From contig NQWY01024837.1 in NCBI GenBank assembly GCA_019425655.1, forward strand, positions 1-64,000: a DNA stretch of 64,000 nucleotides. The letters are read 5' to 3'. The notes under the pieces are model-generated. The model saw only the letters and a program-made list of their open reading frames with translations, searched no databases and was not told the DNA's origin. Shown one piece after another: positions 36,405-43,692 of this stretch. Positions within the stretch are counted from its first letter, which is position 1, and each line of letters starts with the position of its first letter. A program made the translations under genes and the position numbers. The stretch comes from Rhizophagus prolifer. Its lineage: Eukaryota; Glomeromycota; Glomeromycetes; Glomerales; Glomeraceae.

Positions 36405-37481
36405 ATGAAAGCAGTTCTACGCTACATTGTTGCACTTATTTTCATTGCTTCCGGTTTTGTAAAAGCGGTCGATTTGAAAGGATTTTCTTTCAAGCTGGAA
36501 GAATATTTCTCACCGGTTGTTTTCGATTTGCCATTTTTAGAAAAATATGCTTTGGCATTTTCGATCATCGTTGTTATATTGGAATTGGTTTTAGGATTTA
36601 TGTTACTGATGAAAATCAAACTTAAACAAACGATTTATGCACTGATTGCGCTTTGTATTTTCTTTGGTTTTCTGACGTTCTATTCCGCTTATTATAATGT
36701 AGTAACGGATTGCGGATGTTTTGGTGACGCAATCAAATTCACACCTTGGCAATCGTTCTGGAAAGATATTATACTCCTTGTTTTATTATTAATTTTGGCT
36801 GTTCTTTACAGAAAAAGAGAAGAAGACGAAAGGGTAAGATTCGGAAAATTACCATTGTTGGGAGTTTTCGTTTTAGTAATGATTTTCGTTATGTACAGAG
36901 GAATTGCTCACGAACCGATGATAGATTTCAGAGCTTATTCTATCGGAACAGATCTGGGCGCAGAGAAAGAAAAAATCGATAAAAATCCTTCGGAATACAA
37001 GACTTTTTATTCTCTTAAGAATCTGAAAACCGGTGAAGTTAAAAAAGTAAATCAGGATGATTATATCAACAAAGAATATTGGAAAGACACCAACTGGCAA
37101 ATCGAAGACGGAAAAACGACATCCGAAATCGTGAAAAAAGGTTACGAATCTGAAATTTCGAAATTCAAGGTTGAAGATATTAATGGTAATAATTTCACTA
37201 ACGAAATATTGAAAGAACCGAGGGCACTTCTGATTTTTTCATACAAACCGAAATTAGTAGATGCCGATCTTCTCAATAAAACAGAAACCAAAGCTTTGAC
37301 GGAAAAAGCTAAAGTTTACGGCATAAGTACACAACCTGATTTCTATAAACAAATTCCTAATTATATGATGGATGAAATCGCTATCAAAACGATAGCCAGA
37401 AGCAATCCCTTTGTATTAGTTCTGGAAAAAGGAAAAATTGTTGAAAAATTGGGTGCTAAAGATTATTTAAATCAAGATTAA
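36405..37481 (+). CDS. DoxX-like BT_3928 family membrane protein
   Basis: A 358-residue protein with four transmembrane helices in the first 150 residues, including VALIFIASGFVKAVD and the MauE/DoxX-type segment VVTDCGCFGDAIKF, then a soluble domain (about 180-358) with a thioredoxin-like pattern (ALLIFSYKPKL, then VYGISTQPDF). The Cys pair in DCGCFGD resembles DoxX/MauE proteins that handle thiols. Its role is unknown; quinone- or thiol-linked redox chemistry is inference. It starts 2 bp after the DUF1599 gene and is followed by a TerB-like gene after 8 bp, so it belongs to a tight operon ending at tpiA. Confidence 0.82.
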   Translation: MKAVLRYIVALIFIASGFVKAVDLKGFSFKLEEYFSPVVFDLPFLEKYALAFSIIVVILELVLGFMLLMKIKLKQTIYALIALCIFFGFLTFYSAYYNVVTDCGCFGDAIKFTPWQSFWKDIILLVLLLILAVLYRKREEDERVRFGKLPLLGVFVLVMIFVMYRGIAHEPMIDFRAYSIGTDLGAEKEKIDKNPSEYKTFYSLKNLKTGEVKKVNQDDYINKEYWKDTNWQIEDGKTTSEIVKKGYESEISKFKVEDINGNNFTNEILKEPRALLIFSYKPKLVDADLLNKTETKALTEKAKVYGISTQPDFYKQIPNYMMDEIAIKTIARSNPFVLVLEKGKIVEKLGAKDYLNQD

Positions 37482-37489
37482 ATTATATA

Positions 37490-37840
37490 ATGAGAAAATC
37501 AAATAAACCGATTGCTGGTTATCATTTACTTATGATATTGTCCGCTGTAGATGGCATTATCAAACCCGAAGAAGGGCTTAAAGTTCAGGAATATATGGCT
37601 GAAGAATTTCCGTTCCGTCTGAACCTGGATGACGAATTGGAGATCATTGCGCAGCTTACTTCTGACCAATGGCAGGACCATTTCGAATTCCATGCAAAAT
37701 GCTTCGAGGATGATTCTACAGAAAAAGAAAGAAAAGACTTTATTCAATTTGCAAAATCTCTCATCAAAGCTGATAACAATGTAAGCGATGATGAGCATAG
37801 ATTCTACATTCTACTTAAAAATCTTTGGAACTTAAATTAA
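37490..37840 (+). CDS. TerB-like small helical protein
   Basis: A 116-residue, all-helical acidic protein. The pattern LLMILSAVDGIIKPEEGLKVQEYM and the later LIKADNNVSDDEHRFY resemble the two acidic, metal-binding-like segments of TerB/DjlA-type domains. TerB family members occur in tellurite resistance and stress loci, but a stand-alone copy says little about function. It lies between the BT_3928-type gene and tpiA with gaps of 8 and 7 bp. Confidence 0.7.
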   Translation: MRKSNKPIAGYHLLMILSAVDGIIKPEEGLKVQEYMAEEFPFRLNLDDELEIIAQLTSDQWQDHFEFHAKCFEDDSTEKERKDFIQFAKSLIKADNNVSDDEHRFYILLKNLWNLN

Positions 37841-37847
37841 AAATATA

Positions 37848-38609
37848 ATGAGAAAGAACATTGTTGCAGGCAACTGGAAAATGAACAAAACTTATGCTGA
37901 AGCCCAGGAACTCATGTTTCAGCTTTTAGAATACAAAAAAAATAACACTACTAATTGCGAGGTTTACATTGCGCCGCCAGCTCTGTATCTTACCACCGCG
38001 AAAGAAGTTTTCAAAAATGGGGAAGTTGGCGTATTTGCCCAGGACGTTTCTGAATATGCAAGTGGTGCCTATACAGGCGAAATTTCTGTTGATATGCTAG
38101 CTTCTGTTGATGCTGACGGAAGTTTAGTTTCTCACTCAGAAAGAAGAACGTTTCACGGCGAGACAGACAGCCATGCGAACAGAAAAATAAAAGCACTGCT
38201 TGACAAAGGTTTGACACCAATCTATTGTAATGGTGAAAAATTAGAAGAACGCAAGGCAGGAAGGCATTTCGAAGTGGTGAAGAACCAAACAGAAACAGCC
38301 CTTTTCACTTTATCTGCAGAAGAAATCAAAAAAGTAGTGATTGCTTACGAACCTGTTTGGGCCATTGGAACCGGCGAAACCGCTACCGCTGAACAAGCAC
38401 AGGAAGTTCACGCTTATATCAGAAGTCTGATTGCGGACAAATACGGAAAAGAAGTGGCTGATGAGATTTCTATTCTTTACGGTGGAAGTGTGAAGCCTGA
38501 TAACGCCAAAGAAATCTTTTCCCAGCCTGATGTTGACGGAGGTCTGATTGGCGGTGCTGCACTTAAAATTGAAGATTTTTCAAAAATCATTGAAGGATTT
38601 AATCCTTAA
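37848..38609 (+). CDS. tpiA: Triosephosphate isomerase
   Basis: A 253-residue TIM barrel with all catalytic residues: Asn and Lys in AGNWKMNKT (residues 10 and 12), His in SHSERR (about 97), Glu in AYEPVWAIGTG (about 170) with the mobile loop 6, and the phosphate-binding ILYGGSVKP. It interconverts dihydroxyacetone phosphate and glyceraldehyde 3-phosphate. It is the last gene of the DUF1599-DoxX-TerB-tpiA unit, followed by a clear terminator. Confidence 0.98.
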   Translation: MRKNIVAGNWKMNKTYAEAQELMFQLLEYKKNNTTNCEVYIAPPALYLTTAKEVFKNGEVGVFAQDVSEYASGAYTGEISVDMLASVDADGSLVSHSERRTFHGETDSHANRKIKALLDKGLTPIYCNGEKLEERKAGRHFEVVKNQTETALFTLSAEEIKKVVIAYEPVWAIGTGETATAEQAQEVHAYIRSLIADKYGKEVADEISILYGGSVKPDNAKEIFSQPDVDGGLIGGAALKIEDFSKIIEGFNP

Positions 38610-38626
38610 TAATTTATCTAAATAAT

Positions 38627-38660
38627 AAACCTCATAGCGTAACTATGAGGTTTAATTTTT
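38627..38660 (+). terminator. Intrinsic terminator after tpiA
   Basis: AAACCTCATAG-cgtaa-CTATGAGGTTT followed by a T-rich run, 17 bp past the tpiA stop. Confidence 0.85.
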
Positions 38661-38676
38661 TTATATTTATTAGAAA

Positions 38677-39075
38677 ATGAAAATAGAACATTTGGGAATT
38701 GCTGTTAAATCTTTATCAGATTCGGATAATCTTTTTGCAAGACTTTTGGGTAAATCCAATTATAAACAAGAGTCTGTCGAAAGGGAAGGTGTAACCACTT
38801 CATTTTACGAAGTTGGAGAAAGCAAAATCGAACTTTTGGAAGCCACAAATCCGGAAAGCCCGATCGCGAAATTCCTCGATAAAAAAGGAGAAGGGATTCA
38901 TCATATCGCATTTGGGGTAGAAAACATCCAAACTGAAATCGAAAGATTAAAAAAAGAAGGATTCATTTTCATATCAGAAGAGCCGAAAGAAGGTGCTGAT
39001 AATAAATTAGTTGTCTTCTTACACCCTAAATCAACGAATGGTGTGCTGATAGAATTGTGTCAAGAAAAATCTTAA
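38677..39075 (+). CDS. mce: Methylmalonyl-CoA epimerase
   Basis: A 132-residue vicinal-oxygen-chelate protein. Metal ligands are in KIEHLGIAVKSL (His4), KGEGIHHIAFGV (His in the central strand) and NGVLIELCQ (Glu near the C-terminus). It interconverts the R and S forms of methylmalonyl-CoA, between propionyl-CoA carboxylase and methylmalonyl-CoA mutase. Partner genes are not in the window. It ends just before the tRNA promoter. Confidence 0.93.
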   Translation: MKIEHLGIAVKSLSDSDNLFARLLGKSNYKQESVEREGVTTSFYEVGESKIELLEATNPESPIAKFLDKKGEGIHHIAFGVENIQTEIERLKKEGFIFISEEPKEGADNKLVVFLHPKSTNGVLIELCQEKS

Positions 39076-39080
39076 AAGGT

Positions 39081-39110
39081 TTGGCAGATAAAGAAATTTT
39101 GTTATTTTTG
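39081..39110 (+). promoter_or_regulatory. Bacteroidota promoter of the tRNA gene
   Basis: TTG (39081-39083), 19 bp, TATTTTTG (39103-39110): an exact match to the -33/-7 pattern, with the tRNA 5' end 28 bp further on. It begins only 6 bp after the mce stop. Confidence 0.75.
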
Positions 39111-39137
39111 CACACACAAAATTTAACCAAATTTTGA

Positions 39138-39211
39138 GGTCCTATAGCTCAGTTGGTTAGAGCACCTGACTCATAATCAGGTGGTCCCTGGTTCGAGCCC
39201 AGGTGGGACCA
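39138..39211 (+). tRNA. tRNA with CAT anticodon (tRNA-Met or tRNA-Ile2)
   Basis: A full 74-nt cloverleaf: acceptor GGTCCTA with TGGGACC (one G-T pair) and discriminator A, D-arm GCTC-AGTTGGTTAG-AGC, anticodon arm CCTGA-CTCATAA-TCAGG, T-arm CCTGG-TTCGAGC-CCAGG. No CCA is encoded. CAT anticodons belong to initiator Met, elongator Met or Ile2. C4-G69 and C5-G68 pairs in the acceptor match determinants described for the lysidine-modifying enzyme TilS in E. coli, which leans toward tRNA-Ile2, but this is not decisive. The accessory island begins directly after it. Confidence 0.97.
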
Positions 39212-39222
39212 CGCTCATAGTC

Positions 39223-39256
39223 AAGCTTTTACATTAATTTGTAAAAGCTTTTTTAT
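39223..39256 (+). terminator. Intrinsic terminator after the tRNA gene
   Basis: AAGCTTTTACA-ttaatt-TGTAAAAGCTT plus a T run, 11 bp past the tRNA 3' end. Confidence 0.88.
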
Positions 39257-39260
39257 TTTA

Positions 39261-39282
39261 TTGACGAACATTTGACGAACAG
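39261..39282 (+). repeat. Tandem 11-bp repeat near the island's left edge
   Basis: TTGACGAACAT is followed at once by TTGACGAACAG, 50 bp past the tRNA 3' end. It could be an arm-type recombinase or excisionase site; no direct evidence. Confidence 0.55.
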
Positions 39283-39304
39283 CTAAACCTAAAAAGCATA
39301 AGTT

Positions 39305-40183
39305 ATGGAATCGTTAGCATATTTAATAGTTTGGATTTGGGCTATCTCCACAGTTGGAATTTCACTTTATAATTTAGCAAGAGCTTATTTTGCATTAACT
39401 CCTGTTGTAATTCATTTCACCTGCAAAGAACAATTTGAATGGTATGATGGATTAAACCGTAATAGCGCAATCATTATCACATTTTATTCTTTATTGTCAT
39501 TATTTATTGCATTAACTTATGGCGTATCAGTAATTAAGTATAATGATTGGTTTAATATCCTTGTCAATTTATTTCTTAACATAATTATACAGATTGGGCT
39601 TATGCTCATCATCGAAAATAAAATGCCATATACTATTATTCAAACCTGCAAGAATTTCTTTAATCAAGGTTTTGATTATTATCCATTATCAAGAATTCAG
39701 GAAAAAAAGATAAATGTAGCCGATAAGACTTTTGAAATACTTGATACAATCAAAACAACAGTAACTTCTTCAAACACAAAAATTGAAAATCTCATACAAC
39801 ATTACTCAGTAATTGAAACTCCTTTCGCTCCTAAGAAATCTACTGTTAGTACCCAAAAAATTATTGAAAAGTATAAAATAAACCCAATATCTATAAATGA
39901 TGTAGAAGTACTCATAAAAGGAAGGATTCCCAAACAACCAATTATTTTTACACAAGTGTATTCAGGAAAGATAAACAAAAAGATTATTTTCAGATTCTTT
40001 CAAGATAATTTTGAATTAATTGATAACGATACGCAAGATTGGAAAACAGGACAAAATGCAATTCTTGAATTTATAAATAAGTATAGCACTTTTGAAACCC
40101 CTCAAACCGACTATTTGGAATTGAATAAAGGAAATTTCAGTTTAACAGCCGATATTTTATCAAGATATAAGGATAAAATTTAA
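39305..40183 (+). CDS. Hypothetical membrane protein at the island's left end
   Basis: A 292-residue protein with three predicted transmembrane helices in the first 110 residues (YLIVWIWAISTVGISLYNLA, IIITFYSLLSLFIALTYGV, ILVNLFLNIIIQIGLMLII) and a soluble, Lys-rich C-terminal domain of about 180 residues. I recognise no family. It is the first gene after the tRNA and is followed by its own terminator, so it forms a separate unit. The position usually taken by an integrase is occupied by this gene, but it has no recombinase features. Confidence 0.6.
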   Translation: MESLAYLIVWIWAISTVGISLYNLARAYFALTPVVIHFTCKEQFEWYDGLNRNSAIIITFYSLLSLFIALTYGVSVIKYNDWFNILVNLFLNIIIQIGLMLIIENKMPYTIIQTCKNFFNQGFDYYPLSRIQEKKINVADKTFEILDTIKTTVTSSNTKIENLIQHYSVIETPFAPKKSTVSTQKIIEKYKINPISINDVEVLIKGRIPKQPIIFTQVYSGKINKKIIFRFFQDNFELIDNDTQDWKTGQNAILEFINKYSTFETPQTDYLELNKGNFSLTADILSRYKDKI

Positions 40184-40228
40184 TTATCCTATTTGTAATA
40201 CAGAGACTTTTCTATTAACTAATCACTG

Positions 40229-40259
40229 AATCATTGCAATTTTTATTGCAATGATTTTT
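40229..40259 (+). terminator. Intrinsic terminator after the membrane protein gene
   Basis: AATCATTGCAAT-tttt-ATTGCAATGATT followed by TTTC, 45 bp past the stop. Confidence 0.8.
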
Positions 40260-40386
40260 CTTATATATAAAGAAAACTAATACCAAAATTCGTTCAATAC
40301 TTAGTTTGTCTTATTTAGGTTTATTTTACAAAATTGTACTGAGTTAACCAATGTTGGAAGCATATACTTTTATAAAAAGAAATTTT

Positions 40387-40716
40387 ATGGAACCAACAGA
40401 AAAAATTAATGCGTTAGAGGAACAAATTGTAGCTCTAATTAAAACACAAACTGAATTTACTTCAAAAGCCTTATTGATTCTTTCCTTAGGAGTTAAAAAT
40501 ATTTACTCTAAAGAAGAAGCTGCACTTTTTTTAAATCTTGACCCTGATTATTTATATCAGCTTAAACATCATAACAAAATAAAGGCATATAAGAAGAAAG
40601 GTCAAAAGAAAATCTACTTCAAAAAAGAAGATTTAGAAAATTATGTTTTGTCCGATTCTGATGAAACCGGATATGATGATTTTGAAGACGAAATTACTAG
40701 TAAATGGAAAAAGTAG
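40387..40716 (+). CDS. Excisionase-like helix-turn-helix protein (HTH_17 type)
   Basis: 109 residues from the ATG at 40387 (MEPTEKINALEEQIVALIKTQ); a frame extending to 40351 adds an unlikely leader. It has an N-terminal coiled helix, then a MerR/Xis-like winged HTH: IYSKEEAALFLNLDPDYLYQLKHHNKI with wing KKKGQKKIYFKKEDLENYV. An acidic tail follows. Proteins like this are found upstream of primase-helicase genes in Bacteroidota mobilizable elements, where they may control excision or replication. It is 37 bp upstream of the helicase gene. Confidence 0.82.
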   Translation: MEPTEKINALEEQIVALIKTQTEFTSKALLILSLGVKNIYSKEEAALFLNLDPDYLYQLKHHNKIKAYKKKGQKKIYFKKEDLENYVLSDSDETGYDDFEDEITSKWKK

Positions 40717-40753
40717 TAAAGCTTTTTTGCAGTCAAATTAAATCTCTAAAGAA

Positions 40754-41992
40754 ATGACCGAAAAAATTCCTTATTTACGAGTAGGTACTACCTATTACAA
40801 GACCATAGAAAAACCATTGATTTCCGGTGATAAGATTTCCATATTGGTTCGCTGGAATCGCGAAACCATTATAAGCGACCACGGTAAAATCTATGTCTCG
40901 AAAGTTCCAAAATATGACAGTTTTTGTTGCATTCCTTCCCATTTGAACTACGAGCAGATTATTGACGGATTCTACAATATGTATAATGAAATTCCCTATC
41001 AACCAATTGAGGAATATATAAATACTGAAGCTTTGAAGGAAAAAATTCCATTCTCCCTGAACTTTATGGAACATATCTTCAGTGAACAAATAGAATTGGG
41101 ATTGGATTATATCAAAATATTGTTTGAAAAGCCTACGCAAATGCTCCCAATTTTGTGTTTAGTAAGCAAAGAAAAGTCTACAGGGAAATCTACCTTCATC
41201 AAATGGCTGAAATCCATTTTTGGGCTTAATATGACCTACATCAAAGGAGATTCATTCAGCAGTCAGTTCAATTCGGATTGGACTTCGATGTTGCTTGTAG
41301 CCATAGATGAAGTATTCTTTGACAAAAAAGAAATCACTGAACGTCTGAAATACCTTTCTACCACGAATAAAGATAAAATGGAAGCCAAAGGAAAAGACCG
41401 GGAGGAAGTCGATTTCTTTGCGAAATTCATTTTATGTTCTAACAATGAAGATAATTTCATTCAAATTGATGAAAACGAAATCCGCTTCTGGATATTGAAA
41501 GTAAAACCAATAAAAACCGAAAACACAGATTTTCTAAACCACCTAATTGCTGAAATCCCATATTTGCTAAGGTATTTGATTGAAAGACCGTTTCATTCCC
41601 ATAAAAAGACAAGAATGTGGTTTTCTGCGTCCGAAATCCGAACAAAGGCGTTGCAAAAACTTGTTTGGAAGAATAATAATCAATTGGAATCTAAAATACT
41701 GGAACTTTTCTATGAGTTTTTTGATAGTCGGGAAGAATTGGAGATTCACGTTGTCCCGCAGGATGTCCTCAATATGCTGAATAAAATGTTTAAACCCTAT
41801 TTCTGGACACGAAACGACATAAGAAAACTCCTGAAGGAAATCTGGAAATTAGAACCTCAAACCAATGGTTTAGCATACATAAGGTACGATATAGACTATG
41901 CAGGAATTTTCTATCAGAACAATTCCATTGGCAGGTATTACACCATAAAAAAAGATTTTATCCTTGAAAAATATGTTGATTTGTTGAATTGA
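40754..41992 (+). CDS. Primase-helicase family protein (DUF5906-type, superfamily 3-like helicase)
   Basis: A 412-residue ATPase. The P-loop is in LVSKEKSTGKSTFIKWLKSIF (about residues 138-158), the Walker B acids in MLLVAIDEVFFD, and a sensor-like Asn in AKFILCSNNEDNF; this order fits phage and plasmid D5/DUF5906 primase-helicases. The C-terminal part has a winged-helix-like pattern. It probably unwinds DNA at the element's origin. A cluster of TTTGTTGA motifs lies just after it, and a toprim primase-like gene follows, so the two may form a split primase-helicase. Confidence 0.87.
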   Translation: MTEKIPYLRVGTTYYKTIEKPLISGDKISILVRWNRETIISDHGKIYVSKVPKYDSFCCIPSHLNYEQIIDGFYNMYNEIPYQPIEEYINTEALKEKIPFSLNFMEHIFSEQIELGLDYIKILFEKPTQMLPILCLVSKEKSTGKSTFIKWLKSIFGLNMTYIKGDSFSSQFNSDWTSMLLVAIDEVFFDKKEITERLKYLSTTNKDKMEAKGKDREEVDFFAKFILCSNNEDNFIQIDENEIRFWILKVKPIKTENTDFLNHLIAEIPYLLRYLIERPFHSHKKTRMWFSASEIRTKALQKLVWKNNNQLESKILELFYEFFDSREELEIHVVPQDVLNMLNKMFKPYFWTRNDIRKLLKEIWKLEPQTNGLAYIRYDIDYAGIFYQNNSIGRYYTIKKDFILEKYVDLLN

Positions 41993-42024
41993 TAGCTAAT
42001 GAAAATAAAATCAATTAGTTATCA

Positions 42025-42178
42025 TTCAACAAAGTATTCAACAAACTTTCAAGACCTGAATTTTGTTGAGCGTTTGTTGAGCCGATAAAATCAAGTTTGT
42101 TGAAACGTTGAGAGTTTGTTAAGGAAGTAAACCGTTAAAGATTAATAAGATACATCAATTTCTCAACAATTCAACAAA
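42025..42178. repeat. Array of eight TTTGTTGA motifs between helicase and toprim genes (possible origin)
   Basis: Copies as TTCAACAAA at 42025 and 42037, as TTTGTTGA at 42062, 42073 and 42096, TTTGTTAA at 42115, and TCAACAAT/TTCAACAAA at 42162 and 42170. The outer pairs face one way and the inner four the other, giving a symmetric layout, with 11-12-bp steps within pairs. This 276-bp gap (41993-42268) has no gene. An iteron-type replication origin is a reasonable guess. Confidence 0.6.
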
Positions 42179-42268
42179 AATTTTGCAAAATCCAATCCGT
42201 ACATTTTAAGCGATAAGCATCCCTTGGATTTATTCCTAAAACAATTACAAACCTTAAAAAAATACAAA

Positions 42269-43234
42269 ATGAACTGTCGACAATTCAATAGTATATCATT
42301 GGAAGAAGTCCTCCTTTCTCTCGGACACCTTCCAACGAAACAAAATGAGAAAGAAGCTTGGTATCTCAACCCTTTTGCCAGCGAATCCCAAGCCTCTTTT
42401 AAACTCGATAAAAGGCAAAATGTATGGTATCTCCATTCAGAAGGAATCGGCGGAAATAATACCGATTTTATGCAGAAATATCTGCAAGCCTCAGTAAAAG
42501 AAGTTCTGGAATGGGCAGAAAAGCAAAGTTTTTCTTCTTTTCAACCGCAGAGCACCATTCAAAAGCAAAACAATACGAAGCCGAATTATCAAATCACAGA
42601 AATCAAAGAACTTCAAAATCACAATCTCAAAAACTACCTTCAGGAAAGAGGACTTTCGTCAAAGGTACATCCATTAGTTATGGAAATTCATTTTAAAATG
42701 GGTGACAAGAACCAAAAATTGTATACGATAGGTTTTCAAAATCTTTCCGGAGGTTGGGAACTCAGAAATTCATTTTACAAAGGAGCTGTTCTTAAAAAAG
42801 ATATTTCAATAATTAATCTCAATGACAATGCTCAATATAAAAATCATAAAAATACGAGTGTTGCAGTCTTTGAAGGCTTTATTGATGCCTTGTCTTTTGT
42901 AGAGATGCAGAAATCCTATAAAGGCGATTTGATTGTAATGAATTCTATTGCACTTATGAATAAGACAAAAGAGCATTTGAAAGATTATTCCGAAATCCAT
43001 TTGTTTTTAGATAATGACTTTTCAGGCACAAAATGCAAGAACGAAATTTTGCAAAGCTTTCCCCAAGCAAAAGACCATTCTGAAATCTATTCAGCTTACA
43101 AAGATTTGAATGAATATATGGTTGAACGGATTAAAATGGGAATGGAAGAGAACTACGAAAAAGAGAAAAATAATCTGCAACAAAAAGAACAACAAGAAAA
43201 TCAACCTACCCAAATATACAGAAGGAAACGTTAA
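42269..43234 (+). CDS. Toprim domain protein (DnaG-like primase of a mobile element)
   Basis: 321 residues from the ATG at 42269 (MNCRQFNSISLEEVLLSLGH), preferred over an upstream TTG at 42224. The N-terminal part looks like a zinc-finger-free CHC2-type module (WYLNPFASESQASFKLDKRQNVWYLHSEGIGGN). The toprim domain shows the glutamate in VAVFEGFIDALSFVE and the D-x-D-type pair in IHLFLDNDFSGTK. These proteins are found beside DUF5906 helicases on Bacteroidota elements and probably prime replication. A Gln/Lys-rich tail ends the protein. Confidence 0.86.
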   Translation: MNCRQFNSISLEEVLLSLGHLPTKQNEKEAWYLNPFASESQASFKLDKRQNVWYLHSEGIGGNNTDFMQKYLQASVKEVLEWAEKQSFSSFQPQSTIQKQNNTKPNYQITEIKELQNHNLKNYLQERGLSSKVHPLVMEIHFKMGDKNQKLYTIGFQNLSGGWELRNSFYKGAVLKKDISIINLNDNAQYKNHKNTSVAVFEGFIDALSFVEMQKSYKGDLIVMNSIALMNKTKEHLKDYSEIHLFLDNDFSGTKCKNEILQSFPQAKDHSEIYSAYKDLNEYMVERIKMGMEENYEKEKNNLQQKEQQENQPTQIYRRKR

Positions 43235-43286
43235 TAGGCGCACGCATAATTTTTACCAACTATCCGCAGAAGTTAGGAGCTCATTC

Positions 43287-43323
43287 GCAACTTTGAAGGT
43301 CGGTTCCCTCCCAACAAAGTTGC
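43287..43323 (+). other. 9-bp perfect inverted repeat, possible oriT
   Basis: GCAACTTTG (43287-43295) and CAAAGTTGC (43315-43323) flank a 19-nt loop, in a locally GC-richer patch in the 458-bp gap between the toprim gene and the relaxase gene. A relaxase recognition hairpin next to a nick site is typical of oriT. No nick-site consensus is recognised, so this is inferred from position and symmetry. Confidence 0.45.
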
Positions 43324-43347
43324 TACTTCGCCCTGCGGGGCTTTAAC

Positions 43348-43588
43348 GTGAGTAAAACAGATACAGGCTATCTGGTAAATCAGATTGAAATTACTGTAAA
43401 TATTCTTAAAACGATTGAATAATCTCCTATAATTATTTTGTGTGGGTAAAATGAATACAAGCTTTTGCGTTACGTGCGTAAAATAGCTACATACAATTTC
43501 CAAATGTGGGTAAAATGAATACAGACTTTCGATTGACCTGAGTAAAATAACTGCACACAATTTCCCAATATGGGTAAAATAGATACAG
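43348..43588 (+). repeat. Direct-repeat array on an exact 32-bp pitch (iteron-like)
   Basis: Six copies of a TGnGTAAAAnnnnTACA core. Five begin at 43442, 43474, 43506, 43538 and 43570, exactly 32 bp apart (about three helical turns); an outlying copy begins at 43348. Sequence between cores alternates: copies at 43442 and 43506 resemble each other, and copies at 43474 and 43538 share an ACAATTTCC block, so there is also a 64-bp period. It lies between the possible oriT hairpin and the relaxase gene. It is probably a binding array for the element's replication or transfer protein. Confidence 0.75.
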
Positions 43589-43692
43589 CTCCCTAACAAA
43601 CCTAAACTTTAGTATATAGAACAGAAGTTAATAATTATAGCATTATATAATTCAGCAAATATATAGGACTTAAAACACAATACATTATTCAG

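Noticed and set aside
39305-40183. Integrase next to the tRNA
   Set aside because: The protein has three membrane helices and no R-H-R-Y recombinase residues.
43442-43588. CRISPR array
   Set aside because: The repeats are regular at 32 bp, but the conserved core is only about 17 bp, the intervening 15 bp are themselves partly repeated, and no cas gene is near. Iterons fit better.
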